Shown here: in pieces, positions 25,663-34,438 of the stretch
Position numbering within the stretch: the stretch's first letter is position 1
How the letters are laid out: every line of letters starts with the position of its first letter
DNA from: JAJFJD01 sp965228695
GTDB taxonomy: Bacteria; Pseudomonadota; Alphaproteobacteria; UBA8366
Assembly: GCA_965228695.1 (NCBI GenBank)
Contig: CBDDIB010000002.1
Coordinates: forward strand, 4,154,001-4,218,000
DNA: 64,000 nucleotides
Direction of reading: 5' to 3'
Translations under genes and position numbers: made by a program
The notes under the pieces: model-generated
The model's database searches: none
Seen by the model: only the letters and a program-made list of their open reading frames with translations
What the model was told of the DNA's origin: nothing

Positions 25663-27726
25663 GTGCGGCGAGTATTACGCCAATACGTTACTATTATTGC
25701 ATTTTTCGGCTTCTTGGGCGGCTTGTCGGCGGCATCGGTCCCTTCGGCCGCCGAATCCCTGACCAAGCGACAGCGCGCCTACTACGCCAACGCGATCGAA
25801 TTGGCGGATCGCGATCTGTGGTCGGACGTCCGAAAGCTCTCGCGCGCGAAGAGCAACGGCGCGGCCGACAAGATCATCGAATGGATGCGGCTGCGGTCCG
25901 CCAAAGTCAGGGCGGGTTTTCCCGAAGTCTCCGCCTTTATCAAGGCCAACCCGGCCTGGCCCGACCAAGATAAGCTGCGCCGCCGCGCCGAGGAAATGAT
26001 GGGCGGTCTGCCGGCCGACGAGGTGCTCGCCTGGTTCGACTCCTACCCGATGGAATCCCCGGACGGCGCCTACCATCTGGCCAATGCACTGGAATCGGTC
26101 GGCCGGAACGACGCGGCGGCCAAAGCGGTCCGCCATGCGTGGATCACGATGGAATTGGGTCCCAAGCAAGCCACCGATTTCAAGGCCCGTTTTCGCAAAT
26201 ATCTCGGCCAGAAGGAAGAAATAGCCAAGCTCGAATACCTCCTCTGGGAACGTGAGGTCCGGGCATCCCGCCGGCAGATGCGCAAGGTCCCGCCGGAATG
26301 GCGGCAGCTGGCGCGGGCACGCATCGCGCTGATGATCCGCGCCCGCAACGCGTCCTCCCTGCTTCGCCGGGTCAAACCGGCTTTGATGCAAAACCAAGGC
26401 ATCGTCTTCGAGCGGGTGCGCTGGCGGCGGCGCGCGAAACGGATGGATTCGGCAATCGATATGCTTCTGGCGAACCGGCCGGTAAACCCAAGCCGACCGG
26501 ACCGCTGGTGGCGCGAACGGAACTATCTCGCACGCTGGGCGATGAAGGAAGAACGGCCGGAACTCGCCTACCGCCTTGCCAGCGAACATGGGCAAACCAG
26601 CGGCATCGGATTTGCCGGCGCGGAATGGCTCGCCGGCTGGATCGCCTTGCGGAAATTGAACAAGCCCGACGCCGCGCTCAAGCATTTCAAGGCGCTCTAC
26701 AACGGCGTGAAATTCCCCGTTAGCCGGTCGCGGGGAGCTTATTGGACCGCCCGGGCGCTGGAGACCAAGGAACAGCACAGCGAGGCCACCAAGTGGTATC
26801 GCACCGCGGCTCAGCACATGACCCGCTTCTATGGTCAGGTCGCGGCCGGTCACGTGCTGGCGGCCGAGCGGCCGAAACTCCCGACGGAACGCGAGCCGAC
26901 CGACGCGGACCGGCGCGCATTCGAGGCGCATGACGCGGTCCGCGCCATCCGCGTGCTGGCGCAGTTGGACCGGCGGCGCGATATCAAGCGCTTCCTTCTG
27001 GGGCTGGCGGACGATGCCAAGACCCAAATCGAGTGGACCCTCGCCGCCCGCCTGGCGCAGGAGATGGGCCGGCACGACGTCGGCGTCTCCATCGCGAAAC
27101 GCGCCCTGCGCAAGGGTGTCATTCTCAGCAAAACCGGCTATCCCGCGCTGGAGCCGGTCAGTAACGGCGACAGGGCATTTCCCGATCCGGCGCTGATCTT
27201 CTCGGTGGTCCGCCAGGAAAGCGCCTTCGACCCGAAGGCGATCAGCCACGCCGGCGCACGCGGGCTGATGCAGATCATGCCGCAGACGGCCCTGCGGGTC
27301 GCCCGCCGGCTCAAGGTGCCGTACTCGCGCAACCGGCTCACCCGCGACCCGGCCTATAACCTGCGGCTCGGCCAGGCCTATCTCGCCAACATGATTCGAG
27401 ACTACGACGGCTCGCTGATCCTGGCGCTCGGCGCCTATAACGCGGGTCCGCTGAGGGTCGAGCGCTGGCTGCGCCGTTATGGCGACCCGGGCCCCAGCAT
27501 CTACGACGCGATCGACTGGATCGAATCCATTCCGTTCACCGAGACGCGCACCTATGTCCAGCGTGTGCTCGAGAATCTGACAGTTTACCGGGGTCGCACG
27601 GATGGTCTAAACATGGCGCTCACCTTCGCCGCGATGGAACCGGGGCCCTTCAAGGATTCGGCAGGACGCACCGACCGGATCGCCGGGGATCCCCTACAGG
27701 ACGGAGATGACTTTGCCGGACCCTAG
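25663..27726 (+). CDS. slt: Soluble lytic murein transglycosylase, Slt70-like
   Basis: A 687-residue periplasmic lytic transglycosylase that cleaves peptidoglycan to 1,6-anhydromuropeptides. A signal peptide (hydrophobic core about residues 8-24, SAAE cleavage region) precedes a long alpha-superhelical region. The C-terminal SLT domain has VVRQESAFDPKAISHAGARG with the catalytic Glu, then LMQIMPQTA and LALGAYNAGP. The start is a GTG at 25663 with only a weak upstream ribosome site, so the N-terminus may be a few codons off. It overlaps the next gene by 20 bases. Confidence 0.93.
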   Translation: MRRVLRQYVTIIAFFGFLGGLSAASVPSAAESLTKRQRAYYANAIELADRDLWSDVRKLSRAKSNGAADKIIEWMRLRSAKVRAGFPEVSAFIKANPAWPDQDKLRRRAEEMMGGLPADEVLAWFDSYPMESPDGAYHLANALESVGRNDAAAKAVRHAWITMELGPKQATDFKARFRKYLGQKEEIAKLEYLLWEREVRASRRQMRKVPPEWRQLARARIALMIRARNASSLLRRVKPALMQNQGIVFERVRWRRRAKRMDSAIDMLLANRPVNPSRPDRWWRERNYLARWAMKEERPELAYRLASEHGQTSGIGFAGAEWLAGWIALRKLNKPDAALKHFKALYNGVKFPVSRSRGAYWTARALETKEQHSEATKWYRTAAQHMTRFYGQVAAGHVLAAERPKLPTEREPTDADRRAFEAHDAVRAIRVLAQLDRRRDIKRFLLGLADDAKTQIEWTLAARLAQEMGRHDVGVSIAKRALRKGVILSKTGYPALEPVSNGDRAFPDPALIFSVVRQESAFDPKAISHAGARGLMQIMPQTALRVARRLKVPYSRNRLTRDPAYNLRLGQAYLANMIRDYDGSLILALGAYNAGPLRVERWLRRYGDPGPSIYDAIDWIESIPFTETRTYVQRVLENLTVYRGRTDGLNMALTFAAMEPGPFKDSAGRTDRIAGDPLQDGDDFAGP

Positions 27727-28399
27727 ACTGAGCGATATCAAGGCCTGCGTATTCGATGCGTATGGCACCCTCTTCGATGTGTTTTCGGTCGCCGACGGCG
27801 TCCGGGCGGCGGTCGGCGACGATGCCGACCGGGTGACGGCGTTGTGGCGCCAGAAGCAGTTGGAATACACCTGGCTTCGCAGTTTGATGAAATCGCATGT
27901 CGATTTCTGGCAAGTCACGCGCGACGCGCTCGATTTCTCCCTGAGCACCGTCGGCAACGACGACCCGGCGCTGCGCGACAGTCTTTTGGATCTCTATCTC
28001 ACGCTCGATACCTACCCCGAGGTCGAAGGCCTGTTGACGACGTTGCGGGACAACGGAATTCCGCGCGCCATCCTGTCGAATGGCGCACCGCCGATGCTCG
28101 ACGCCGCGGTACGGTCCGCCGGAATCGCCGAACTGCTGGACGCGGTGTTCTCGGTCGAGGATGTCGGCGTCTACAAGCCCCATTCGTCGGTGTATCAAAT
28201 CGCCGTCGACAGCCTGCGGTGCCAGCCGGCGCAGATCTGCTTCATGTCGTCGAACGCATGGGACGTGGCGGGCGCGGCGAATTTCGGCTTCACCGTCGTT
28301 TGGATCAACCGGTTCGGCCAGGTGCCGGAACGCCTGCCCGGCAAACCGGTCGAGGAACTCAAGAGTCTGGAAGCGCTACCGACGCTTCTCGGCCTGTAG
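27707..28399 (+). CDS. Haloacid dehalogenase, type II
   Basis: A 230-residue HAD-superfamily enzyme of the L-2-haloacid dehalogenase group. The nucleophile is Asp17 in FDAYGTLFD; LSNGAP gives the second motif, VYKPHSSVYQ the Lys motif, and MSSNAWDVAGA the last motif, where SSNAWD is specific to the dehalogenase subfamily. It would hydrolyse 2-haloalkanoic acids to 2-hydroxy acids. It starts inside the end of slt and is followed after 35 bases by an alpha/beta hydrolase. Confidence 0.88.
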   Translation: MTLPDPRLSDIKACVFDAYGTLFDVFSVADGVRAAVGDDADRVTALWRQKQLEYTWLRSLMKSHVDFWQVTRDALDFSLSTVGNDDPALRDSLLDLYLTLDTYPEVEGLLTTLRDNGIPRAILSNGAPPMLDAAVRSAGIAELLDAVFSVEDVGVYKPHSSVYQIAVDSLRCQPAQICFMSSNAWDVAGAANFGFTVVWINRFGQVPERLPGKPVEELKSLEALPTLLGL

Positions 28400-28434
28400 G
28401 AACTGAAAAACGGTTCAATAAGGCTGCATCGCCC

Positions 28435-29283
28435 GTGAGTTCCTATCGCGAACACCGCTACACCACGCAAGACGGTCTGTCGCTGTACTACCGGGAGTAC
28501 GGAGACCCCTTATCGTCCGCCGCGCCGGTCCTGTGCCTGCCCGGCCTCGCCCGAAATTCGAAAGATTTCCATCGCCTTGCGACCCGCCTCTCGGCGGACC
28601 GGTGGGTCATCTGCCCGGACTACCGCGGGCGCGGCCAAAGCGATTACGACCCGAACCCCGACAATTATCAGCCGACAATCTATCTTCAGGACATCCGCCA
28701 CTTGCTGGCGGTGACCGGCATGCATCGGGCGGTGGTTATCGGTACTTCGATGGGCGGGCTGTTGGCGACCGGATTGGGCGTCGTGGCGCCCAGCCTGTTG
28801 GCCGGCGTCGTCCTCAACGACATTGGACCGCACATTGAGGATAACGGGATGGACCGGATCATGGACTATCTCGGCACGGACCATCCGCATCCGGATTGGG
28901 ACCATGCGGTCGCCGCCTTCAAGGAGCGGTTCCCGACGCTGTCCTTCGACACCGAAACGCTTTGGCGGGAAGGCGCCGAGGCGACATGGCGGGAGCGCGC
29001 GGATGGCCAACTGCACGTCGACTGGGACGTGAAGATCGTGCTGCCGGTGATGCAGAAAAAGGAACTGCCAGACCTATGGGCGCTGTTCCGCTCGCTGCGG
29101 AACATTCCGGTGCTCGCCGTCCGCGGCGGCGTCAGCGACGTGCTGTCGGCCGAAACCTTCGACCGCATGGCGGAAGAACATCCGAACCTGGACCGGTTAT
29201 GTCTGGAAGGCGTCGGGCATGTCCCGTCGCTGTTCGAACCGCAATCGACCGAAGCGATCGACCGCTTGTTGGCAAAAGTCTGA
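28435..29283 (+). CDS. Alpha/beta hydrolase
   Basis: A 282-residue alpha/beta-hydrolase-fold protein. The oxyanion region is LCLPGLARNS, the nucleophile elbow is GTSMGG with Ser105, and the C-terminal GVGHVPSL supplies the His. PDYRGRGQSDYD is typical of the fold. The GTG at 28435 was chosen because the conserved start SSYREHRYTTQDGL follows directly. A longer upstream reading frame overlaps the dehalogenase and is not coding. Substrate unknown; possibly an ester or lactone formed near the dehalogenase step. Confidence 0.83.
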   Translation: MSSYREHRYTTQDGLSLYYREYGDPLSSAAPVLCLPGLARNSKDFHRLATRLSADRWVICPDYRGRGQSDYDPNPDNYQPTIYLQDIRHLLAVTGMHRAVVIGTSMGGLLATGLGVVAPSLLAGVVLNDIGPHIEDNGMDRIMDYLGTDHPHPDWDHAVAAFKERFPTLSFDTETLWREGAEATWRERADGQLHVDWDVKIVLPVMQKKELPDLWALFRSLRNIPVLAVRGGVSDVLSAETFDRMAEEHPNLDRLCLEGVGHVPSLFEPQSTEAIDRLLAKV

Positions 29284-29309
29284 TCCCGGCCACCCCGGAA
29301 GCCGGGATC
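29282..29309. terminator. Bidirectional hairpin after hydrolase and bactofilin genes
   Basis: A perfect 9-bp inverted repeat GATCCCGGC / GCCGGGATC with a ten-base loop begins at the stop codon of the hydrolase and lies between it and the converging bactofilin gene. It is placed to end transcription from both sides, though no T-run follows. Confidence 0.5.
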
Positions 29310-29316
29310 GGCCGGA

Positions 29317-29901
29317 TCAACGAAAGACCTTCTTGACCGCTTCCTGGCTTTTGGCCGCCGTCGCCGCAACGCCGCTCTTTCCTTTCGGCGCGTCGTCCTT
29401 TTTGGGCTGTTCCTTCTCGTTCTCGTAGACGAGGTTCGGCGCGGGTTTTTCCTTGGCGGCATTCTCGCTGTCGTCCTTCGCGGCATGTTCGCCATTCTGG
29501 GCGGACACGTCGACATGACGGCAAAGACCCTGAATAAACGCGCCGGCTTCGATGGCGAGGCTCTCATGGACGATATCGCCGGTGACCTTCGCGGTCCGTG
29601 CCAGCTCGACCTGCTTGCCGTTGATCTGCCCTTTCACCGTTCCGGCAACGTGGACGGTTGCCGCGACGATCGCGCCGCTGACGATCGCATGTTCGCCGAC
29701 GGTCACGGAACTGCTGCGAACGTCACCTTCCACCGCGCCGTCGATCTGAATATCGCCTTCGGATTCCAAGTCACCGGTTACCCGCAGGTTTGCGCTGACG
29801 ATCGACGGTGCGACGCCTGGGGATGTCAATTTCGGCACTGTCAAACTCCGGTTCGACCCGCCGTCATTCTTTGTCTCGGTCTTGCTACCCTTTGAAAACA
29901 T
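29317..29901 (-). CDS. bacA: Bactofilin
   Basis: A 194-residue polymer-forming cytoskeletal protein. The central bactofilin domain (about 33-125) is a right-handed beta-helix with the typical run LRVTGDLESEGDIQIDG, GDV, and VKGQINGKQVEL. The N-terminal tail is short and polar; the C-terminal 70 residues are charged and low-complexity (KDD, AKEKP repeats). It assembles without nucleotide and often anchors cell-wall enzymes. Its start overlaps the M23 peptidase gene by 17 bases, so they are cotranslated and probably act together in cell shape. Confidence 0.92.
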   Translation of the reverse strand: MFSKGSKTETKNDGGSNRSLTVPKLTSPGVAPSIVSANLRVTGDLESEGDIQIDGAVEGDVRSSSVTVGEHAIVSGAIVAATVHVAGTVKGQINGKQVELARTAKVTGDIVHESLAIEAGAFIQGLCRHVDVSAQNGEHAAKDDSENAAKEKPAPNLVYENEKEQPKKDDAPKGKSGVAATAAKSQEAVKKVFR

Positions 29902-31591
29902 AACGACCTGCCTTGATAAACTTTGCCGGGTTCATGGGCTTCCCGTCGAAACGCACTTCGTAGTGCACGTGCGGCCCGGTGCTGCGACCGGTGCTGCCGA
30001 GAAGCCCAATTCGGTGCCGATGCCCAACTTCCTGGCCCCGTTTCACGAGGACCTTTCGAAGATGGCCATAGCGGGTGCGAATTCCATAACCATGGTCTAT
30101 CTCGACCATCTTACCGTAGCGGCCCTTGCGTCCGGCGAAGACGACCTTCCCGGGCGCCGTCGCGAAGACGGGCGCGCCGCCCCATCCCGCCAGATCGACG
30201 CCGTAATGCATCGCCTTCTTCTTCGTGAACGGATCACGACGAAGGCCGAACGGACTGGCTTGATGGTAAAAATCGACCGGCGAAACCAGGGGGACACGCT
30301 TCAATAACGAGCGTAGACCGGCCCACCGCGTCAACTGTGTATCGATCTCGGAAACGCTGCCGGGCAAACCTTCCACTTCATCCGTCGTGCTGGCGACTTC
30401 GAACAGCGGGCCGCCCTGGCCCGTTGCCATGCGAGTCGCCCGGCTGAGAACCTTGTCCAACTCAAGCCCGGTCATCGTAATCAGCCGTTCCGCTTCCTCG
30501 ATATTCTTGACCGTACGTTCGCCAAGGCGATCCAACACATTGCCTTGGGCGGCATGCAGGTCGTTCAGCCGGCGGATCAGAGCGACGGTGCGCTGCCGTA
30601 GTTTCACGGTGGCCCCGTCATGATCGATACGCCCGTCGAGTTCGTCGCTTCCCGCGCGATCGGCGGCGTTCAGCGCAATGCCTTCCGAGCCGGTGGTTTT
30701 CTCCAGCCGGTCCAGCACTTTCTCGAGATCGACTTCCGCCAGTTTTGCGCGGGTGCGGGCTGTCTTGATGCCGTCTTCGAGGCCGTCGATGCGTGACGCC
30801 AGGGCATCACGATGATCCTCGACTTTTTCCTTGGCCTCGCGATCGGACGCAAGCGTATCGCTCAACTCGGCGACGCGGCGCTCAAGGTAGGCGCCATCGG
30901 TGCGCGACCGGATGAGTTGCTCTTCCAATTCCGCCACCCGCTCGCGCAACTTGGTTCGCGTCCTGATGATCTGGTCGCGCTCATCGCCGGCAAGCTTCAA
31001 TTCGGTTTTGATCTTCTTCAGCGACCCTTCGAGCAGCACGTTCGTCTCGGTCATCTGAAGGACTTTGTGATCGATGTCGTTCAGATGACTGCGCAGGCTA
31101 CCCGACGGTGCAACCGTCGCATCGAGCTCCGAAACCGAATTATTCTGTGCCGGTTTTTTGGACTTGCGGGACGACTTGCCGCCGCGCTTTGTCGCAGCAT
31201 CCGCGGCGCTTACGGCCTCGTTAACCTGCGACAAAAGGCTTTCCTGACTTTCGCGCAGGTTCGACGTCACCGATGCCACCTTCTTCTGGTAGCTCAGGAC
31301 CTCTTCGAACAAGTCCTCATACGCGACCCGCGCTTCGCGGATTTCATCATTCTTGACCTGGATGACACCGCTCTTGACGGTCGACATCAACGTCATGCCG
31401 ATCCCCCAAACGCCGACGGCCATCGCGACCAGAAAGGCGCTGATCTGCAGCCGGCGTGTGAGCGGAATGAAATGGACGCGCCCATCCGAACGAAGAATCA
31501 GCTCCCGTTCGCGAAACAACTCATCCAAAAATTCAATTACGGAACGACCGCCATGAATTAGACGGTGTATGAAACGATCCACCGGCAGCAT
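29885..31591 (-). CDS. Membrane-anchored M23 peptidase, bactofilin partner
   Basis: A 568-residue protein with one membrane segment (about residues 50-70), a long charged coiled-coil region (about 75-330) and a C-terminal M23 domain. The zinc motifs are HYGVDLAG and HVHYEVR, with GNPG-like YGHLRKV between them, so the endopeptidase looks active. The overlap with bactofilin matches the bacA-lmdC pairing known from other alphaproteobacteria, where the peptidase follows the bactofilin filament to shape the wall. The long cytoplasmic tip and coiled coil give a route for that contact. A CtrA-like site lies about 290 bases upstream. Confidence 0.9.
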   Translation of the reverse strand: MLPVDRFIHRLIHGGRSVIEFLDELFRERELILRSDGRVHFIPLTRRLQISAFLVAMAVGVWGIGMTLMSTVKSGVIQVKNDEIREARVAYEDLFEEVLSYQKKVASVTSNLRESQESLLSQVNEAVSAADAATKRGGKSSRKSKKPAQNNSVSELDATVAPSGSLRSHLNDIDHKVLQMTETNVLLEGSLKKIKTELKLAGDERDQIIRTRTKLRERVAELEEQLIRSRTDGAYLERRVAELSDTLASDREAKEKVEDHRDALASRIDGLEDGIKTARTRAKLAEVDLEKVLDRLEKTTGSEGIALNAADRAGSDELDGRIDHDGATVKLRQRTVALIRRLNDLHAAQGNVLDRLGERTVKNIEEAERLITMTGLELDKVLSRATRMATGQGGPLFEVASTTDEVEGLPGSVSEIDTQLTRWAGLRSLLKRVPLVSPVDFYHQASPFGLRRDPFTKKKAMHYGVDLAGWGGAPVFATAPGKVVFAGRKGRYGKMVEIDHGYGIRTRYGHLRKVLVKRGQEVGHRHRIGLLGSTGRSTGPHVHYEVRFDGKPMNPAKFIKAGRYVFKG

Positions 31592-32025
31592 CCCAACCCA
31601 ACCTCAGAGATTGTGTTTTTAAACGTTGAACGGATAGGTGTCGGATGTCGCCTTTCGGCTAAGGATGATATCAACCATCCCGTCGGCTTAGAAAACATGC
31701 TCCCTCCCAAATTCGACGCTCACTGGACCCACTGCGTCAAATTCCCCTCTCTGTCACCCCGCGAAGTTATCGGCTGACGAGAGCAAAAACAAGTTCCTCA
31801 AAATCGCCGCGGCATGAAACACTTGCATCCGACCCAGCCGCTAACGCGTTGAACAGGGACAGTTTCCTCGATTTGCCTTAACGAAGGGTTAACCTCGCCT
31901 AACAAGCAGAGTTTGTACCCCCCCGTAACACAACGATTTTTCGCGAAACTCCAATTCAACACACGACGGTTCGCGCGCCACGGCAACAACGGGCCGCCCG
32001 CTGAATGATGTCGAACAAAATATTG
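31592..32025. other. 434-bp intergenic region with a CtrA-like site
   Basis: No credible gene is present. Reading frames here are short and unlike proteins. The stretch is AT-richer than its flanks and contains one clear motif, TTAA-CGAAGGG-TTAAC at 31878-31893. It probably holds the promoter for the leftward M23-bactofilin operon and the 3' end of the permease transcript. Confidence 0.6.
31878..31893. promoter_or_regulatory. CtrA-type binding site TTAA-N7-TTAAC
   Basis: TTAA (31878-31881), seven bases, then TTAAC (31889-31893) matches the full CtrA consensus of alphaproteobacteria exactly. It is upstream of the cell-shape operon M23-bactofilin, transcribed leftward. The motif is seen; control by CtrA is inferred, and a single short motif can arise by chance. 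Confidence 0.5.
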
Positions 32026-33258
32026 CTATGAAAAGGGCTTCGCAAAAAAATCCACAAGCTGCAATACGACAAAAGCCAAACAGCACACAAAACCGAGACT
32101 CGGCAGGGCGAAAGCCATGAGGAAATTCGGCCGAACGCCATCCGCTGACGCGTTCAATCGAACCAATGCCAAATTCACCGTCGCGAAGATCAGCAGCGTT
32201 ACCATGGACGTGAAACGGGCCAGAGTCTCCAACGGAAATGCGAAAGCCAAGATCAGCACCGCGGCCGCACTGATGCCGGTTGCGAAAACCGGCGTGAGTG
32301 TTCGCCGTGAGACGGACGCGAACACGGCGGGCAGCGATCCCTGCCGTCCCAATCCGTACAACACGCGCGACGCCATGATGATCTGCACCAAGGCGCCGTT
32401 CAGCACCGCAATCACCGCCAATCCATCAATCGCCAAGGTCGGCCAACCCGTCAACCGGATGAAAATGTCCGATAACGGTGCCGTGCTGGCGCCCAGCTCT
32501 TGGACCGACATCGTCGAAACGGCCACCCAGGAGACGGCCGTATAGACGATCAGCGTGACCCCCAACGTGATCGCGATGGCGCGCGGAAAAACCTGCTTGG
32601 GCCGGCGCACTTCCTCCGCAACATTCACCATGTCCTCGAAACCGATGAAGGCGTAAAACGCCAAAATGGCGCCCGAAAAGACACCCAGCATGCCGAAACT
32701 CACATCGCCCGACGGGTCTCCGCCGACCGTCGAAATCGTCGCCACAGTGAACGCATCGCGGCCGAGCCACACGATGACGACGAGGCCGCCGATCTCGAGG
32801 ACGGTCGCGACGCCGGCGAGCAAGACCGATTCCGTAATCCCCCAAATCGCAACGATGGTCAGGAACGCGACAGTCACCAGAACGATCAATCAGCCCGGCA
32901 CGGCGACGATGTTCTGCAGGTATCCCACGGCGCCGGAAACGATCGCCGCGCTGGAAACGAGACCGATAAGGACAACCGCGAGTCCGACCGCCATCGTCAA
33001 TGCCGGCCGGCCGAATGCCTGGTCGACATAGACCGCTTCACCGGCGCTCCGCGGAAAACGAACGACCAACTGGCTGAACGACAGCGCGGTCAATCCGGCG
33101 AGTACCGCCGCGACAAGAAAGGAAATCGGCGCAAGAATCCCCGCGACCCCGGCGACCTTTCCGACCAGCACGTAAATTCCCGCGCCGATCGTCGTACCGA
33201 GGCCGTAGAGCGTCAGCAGGGGAAGCGACAGACTGCGCTTCAGCGATTGACCTTGCAT
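32026..33258 (-). pseudogene. APC-family amino acid permease interrupted by in-frame TGA
   Basis: One reading frame encodes an APC-type amino acid transporter of about 410 residues with roughly 12 hydrophobic segments, broken by a TGA at 32890-32892. Upstream of it are 122 residues starting MQGQSLKRSLSLPLLTLYG with GLGTTIGAGIYVLVG; downstream the frame continues without shift (LIVLVTVAFL, then GFEDMVNVAEEVRRP). The local context VPG-stop-LIVL suggests TGG (Trp) changed to TGA by one base. The rest of the frame is clean over 287 residues, which points to a recent mutation, a sequencing error or readthrough. No SECIS-like basis for selenocysteine was seen. Confidence 0.85.
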
Positions 33259-33335
33259 CCCGCGACAATAGAAGTGCGATGCAGGGCTGCATTGACCTGC
33301 CGCAACCTATCGAATTGCGGAATCGAGCGTGCGCG

Positions 33336-33761
33336 TCAGCCCTGCGACCAGGGCAACCCGGCATGCTTCCAGCCGCCCACGGTCCCGCGGTGACCGTCCG
33401 CGTCCTTGTCGCCCTCGAACCCCTCCGCCACGTTGATGCATCGTCCGAACCCGGCCTCGGTCAATGCGATCGCCGCGCTCTGAGACCGGGCGCCGGACCG
33501 GCAAATCAGCAAGACGGTCTGGTCCGGCCGGACCCCGCCCCGTTGGACCTGCTCCACGAACGCCGGATTGACCTCGTTCGCGGGATAATCCAGCCACGAT
33601 ATACAGAGCGTCTGTTTCTGCAGCGCGTCGAGCGCAGGCAATCCGACATATTGCCATTCCGGCGCGGTTCGAACGTCGATCAGGCAGGCGTCGGGCTCCT
33701 GCCGCAGCAAATCCCATGCGTCTTGCGGATTAAGATCGCCCGCATACCGTTGGTCCGACAT
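33336..33761 (-). CDS. Rhodanese-domain protein
   Basis: A 141-residue single-domain sulfurtransferase. The entry motif is CLIDVRTAPEW and the active loop is LICRSGARS with the persulfide Cys87; the C-terminus has the family's GTVGGWKHAGLP. It would move sulfur from thiosulfate or a persulfide donor to an acceptor such as cyanide or a protein thiol. The ATG has GGGAG upstream. It is divergent from marR across a repeat-rich control region and may share it. Confidence 0.9.
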   Translation of the reverse strand: MSDQRYAGDLNPQDAWDLLRQEPDACLIDVRTAPEWQYVGLPALDALQKQTLCISWLDYPANEVNPAFVEQVQRGGVRPDQTVLLICRSGARSQSAAIALTEAGFGRCINVAEGFEGDKDADGHRGTVGGWKHAGLPWSQG

Positions 33762-33853
33762 AACTCGCTCTCCCGTCTGGTCCTACGCCCACTGTTATCC
33801 ATGTCCGGGGGCCATGCAAGGCGTTCATTCGATACGGAAATTCCCGGCTTACC

Positions 33854-33909
33854 AAGCAGGCTTAAAGAAAGCGTGCTTAAAAAAAGCTGGCTTATATTGA
33901 GCACGCTTA
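33854..33909 (+). repeat. Four direct 15-bp repeats upstream of marR (probable operators)
   Basis: Copies start at 33854, 33869, 33884 and 33899, exactly 15 bases apart: AAGCAGGCTTA, AAGCGTGCTTA, AAGCTGGCTTA and GAGCACGCTTA. Each has the internally palindromic core AAGCNNGCTT (the last with one change). The array ends 14 bases before the marR ATG and overlaps the likely promoter (TATATT at 33911-33916). The most economical reading is a MarR autorepression site with repeated operators. Confidence 0.75.
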
Positions 33910-33922
33910 CTATATTTTCACC

Positions 33923-34438
33923 ATGACCCAATATGACCTGGAAAGAAGTCTCGGATTTCTTCTCAATGACGTTTCCCGGCTGATGCGCCAGCGTTTTGAT
34001 GAACGCGCGCGACGGCTGGGGCTGACGCGGGCGCAATGGCGCGTCCTGGGTCATCTGCGTCGGTACGAGGGCATCAGCCAAAGCTCGCTGGCCGAGATTC
34101 TCGAGGTCGAAAATGTGACGCTCGGCCGTCATATCGACCGGCTCGAGGATGACGGCTGGGTGGAGCGGCGGCGCGATCCGGCAGACCGGCGCGTTTGGCG
34201 GCTGCATCTGGCCGAAAAATCGCGGCCGATGATCGACCGCCTCAATACGCTATCATCCGAAGTGCGCGAATTCGCGCTGACGGGGCTTTCAAAGCAGGAC
34301 AAGGACAAATTGATCGATACCCTTCAATCGATGAAGAACAACCTCTTCACCATGAACGACATCGCACCGGACGGCGGCGGTGAAACCGCGCACGGCTCGT
34401 CAACCAACAGCAAGACGAGGAAGCAAAATGTCGGCTAG
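33923..34438 (+). CDS. MarR-family transcriptional regulator
   Basis: A 171-residue winged-helix regulator. The DNA-binding region has LGLTRAQWRVLGHLRRYEGISQ, LAEILEVENVTLGRHIDRLEDDGWVERR and DPADRRVWRL, the classic MarR layout. It probably represses itself and the downstream HlyD-family gene, responding to a small aromatic or lipophilic compound. The ATG lies just after the four-repeat array. The hlyD start overlaps its 3' end by 11 bases. Confidence 0.9.
   Translation: MTQYDLERSLGFLLNDVSRLMRQRFDERARRLGLTRAQWRVLGHLRRYEGISQSSLAEILEVENVTLGRHIDRLEDDGWVERRRDPADRRVWRLHLAEKSRPMIDRLNTLSSEVREFALTGLSKQDKDKLIDTLQSMKNNLFTMNDIAPDGGGETAHGSSTNSKTRKQNVG

Noticed and set aside
25675..27249. Open frame of 524 codons on the - strand opposite slt
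   Set aside because: Same reasoning: it mirrors the codon bias of a certain gene and has no recognisable motif.
27844..28434. Upstream extension of the hydrolase frame through the dehalogenase gene
   Set aside because: It overlaps a certain gene in another frame and lacks sense; the conserved N-terminus begins at the GTG at 28435.
32890..32892. In-frame TGA as a selenocysteine codon
   Set aside because: APC permeases have no known selenocysteine, and the place fits Trp (TGG). No selenocysteine machinery was seen in the window.
33854..33909. Four regular repeats considered as a small CRISPR array
   Set aside because: Repeat core is 11 bases with 4-base gaps and the unit is palindromic; this is an operator array, not repeats with unique spacers.
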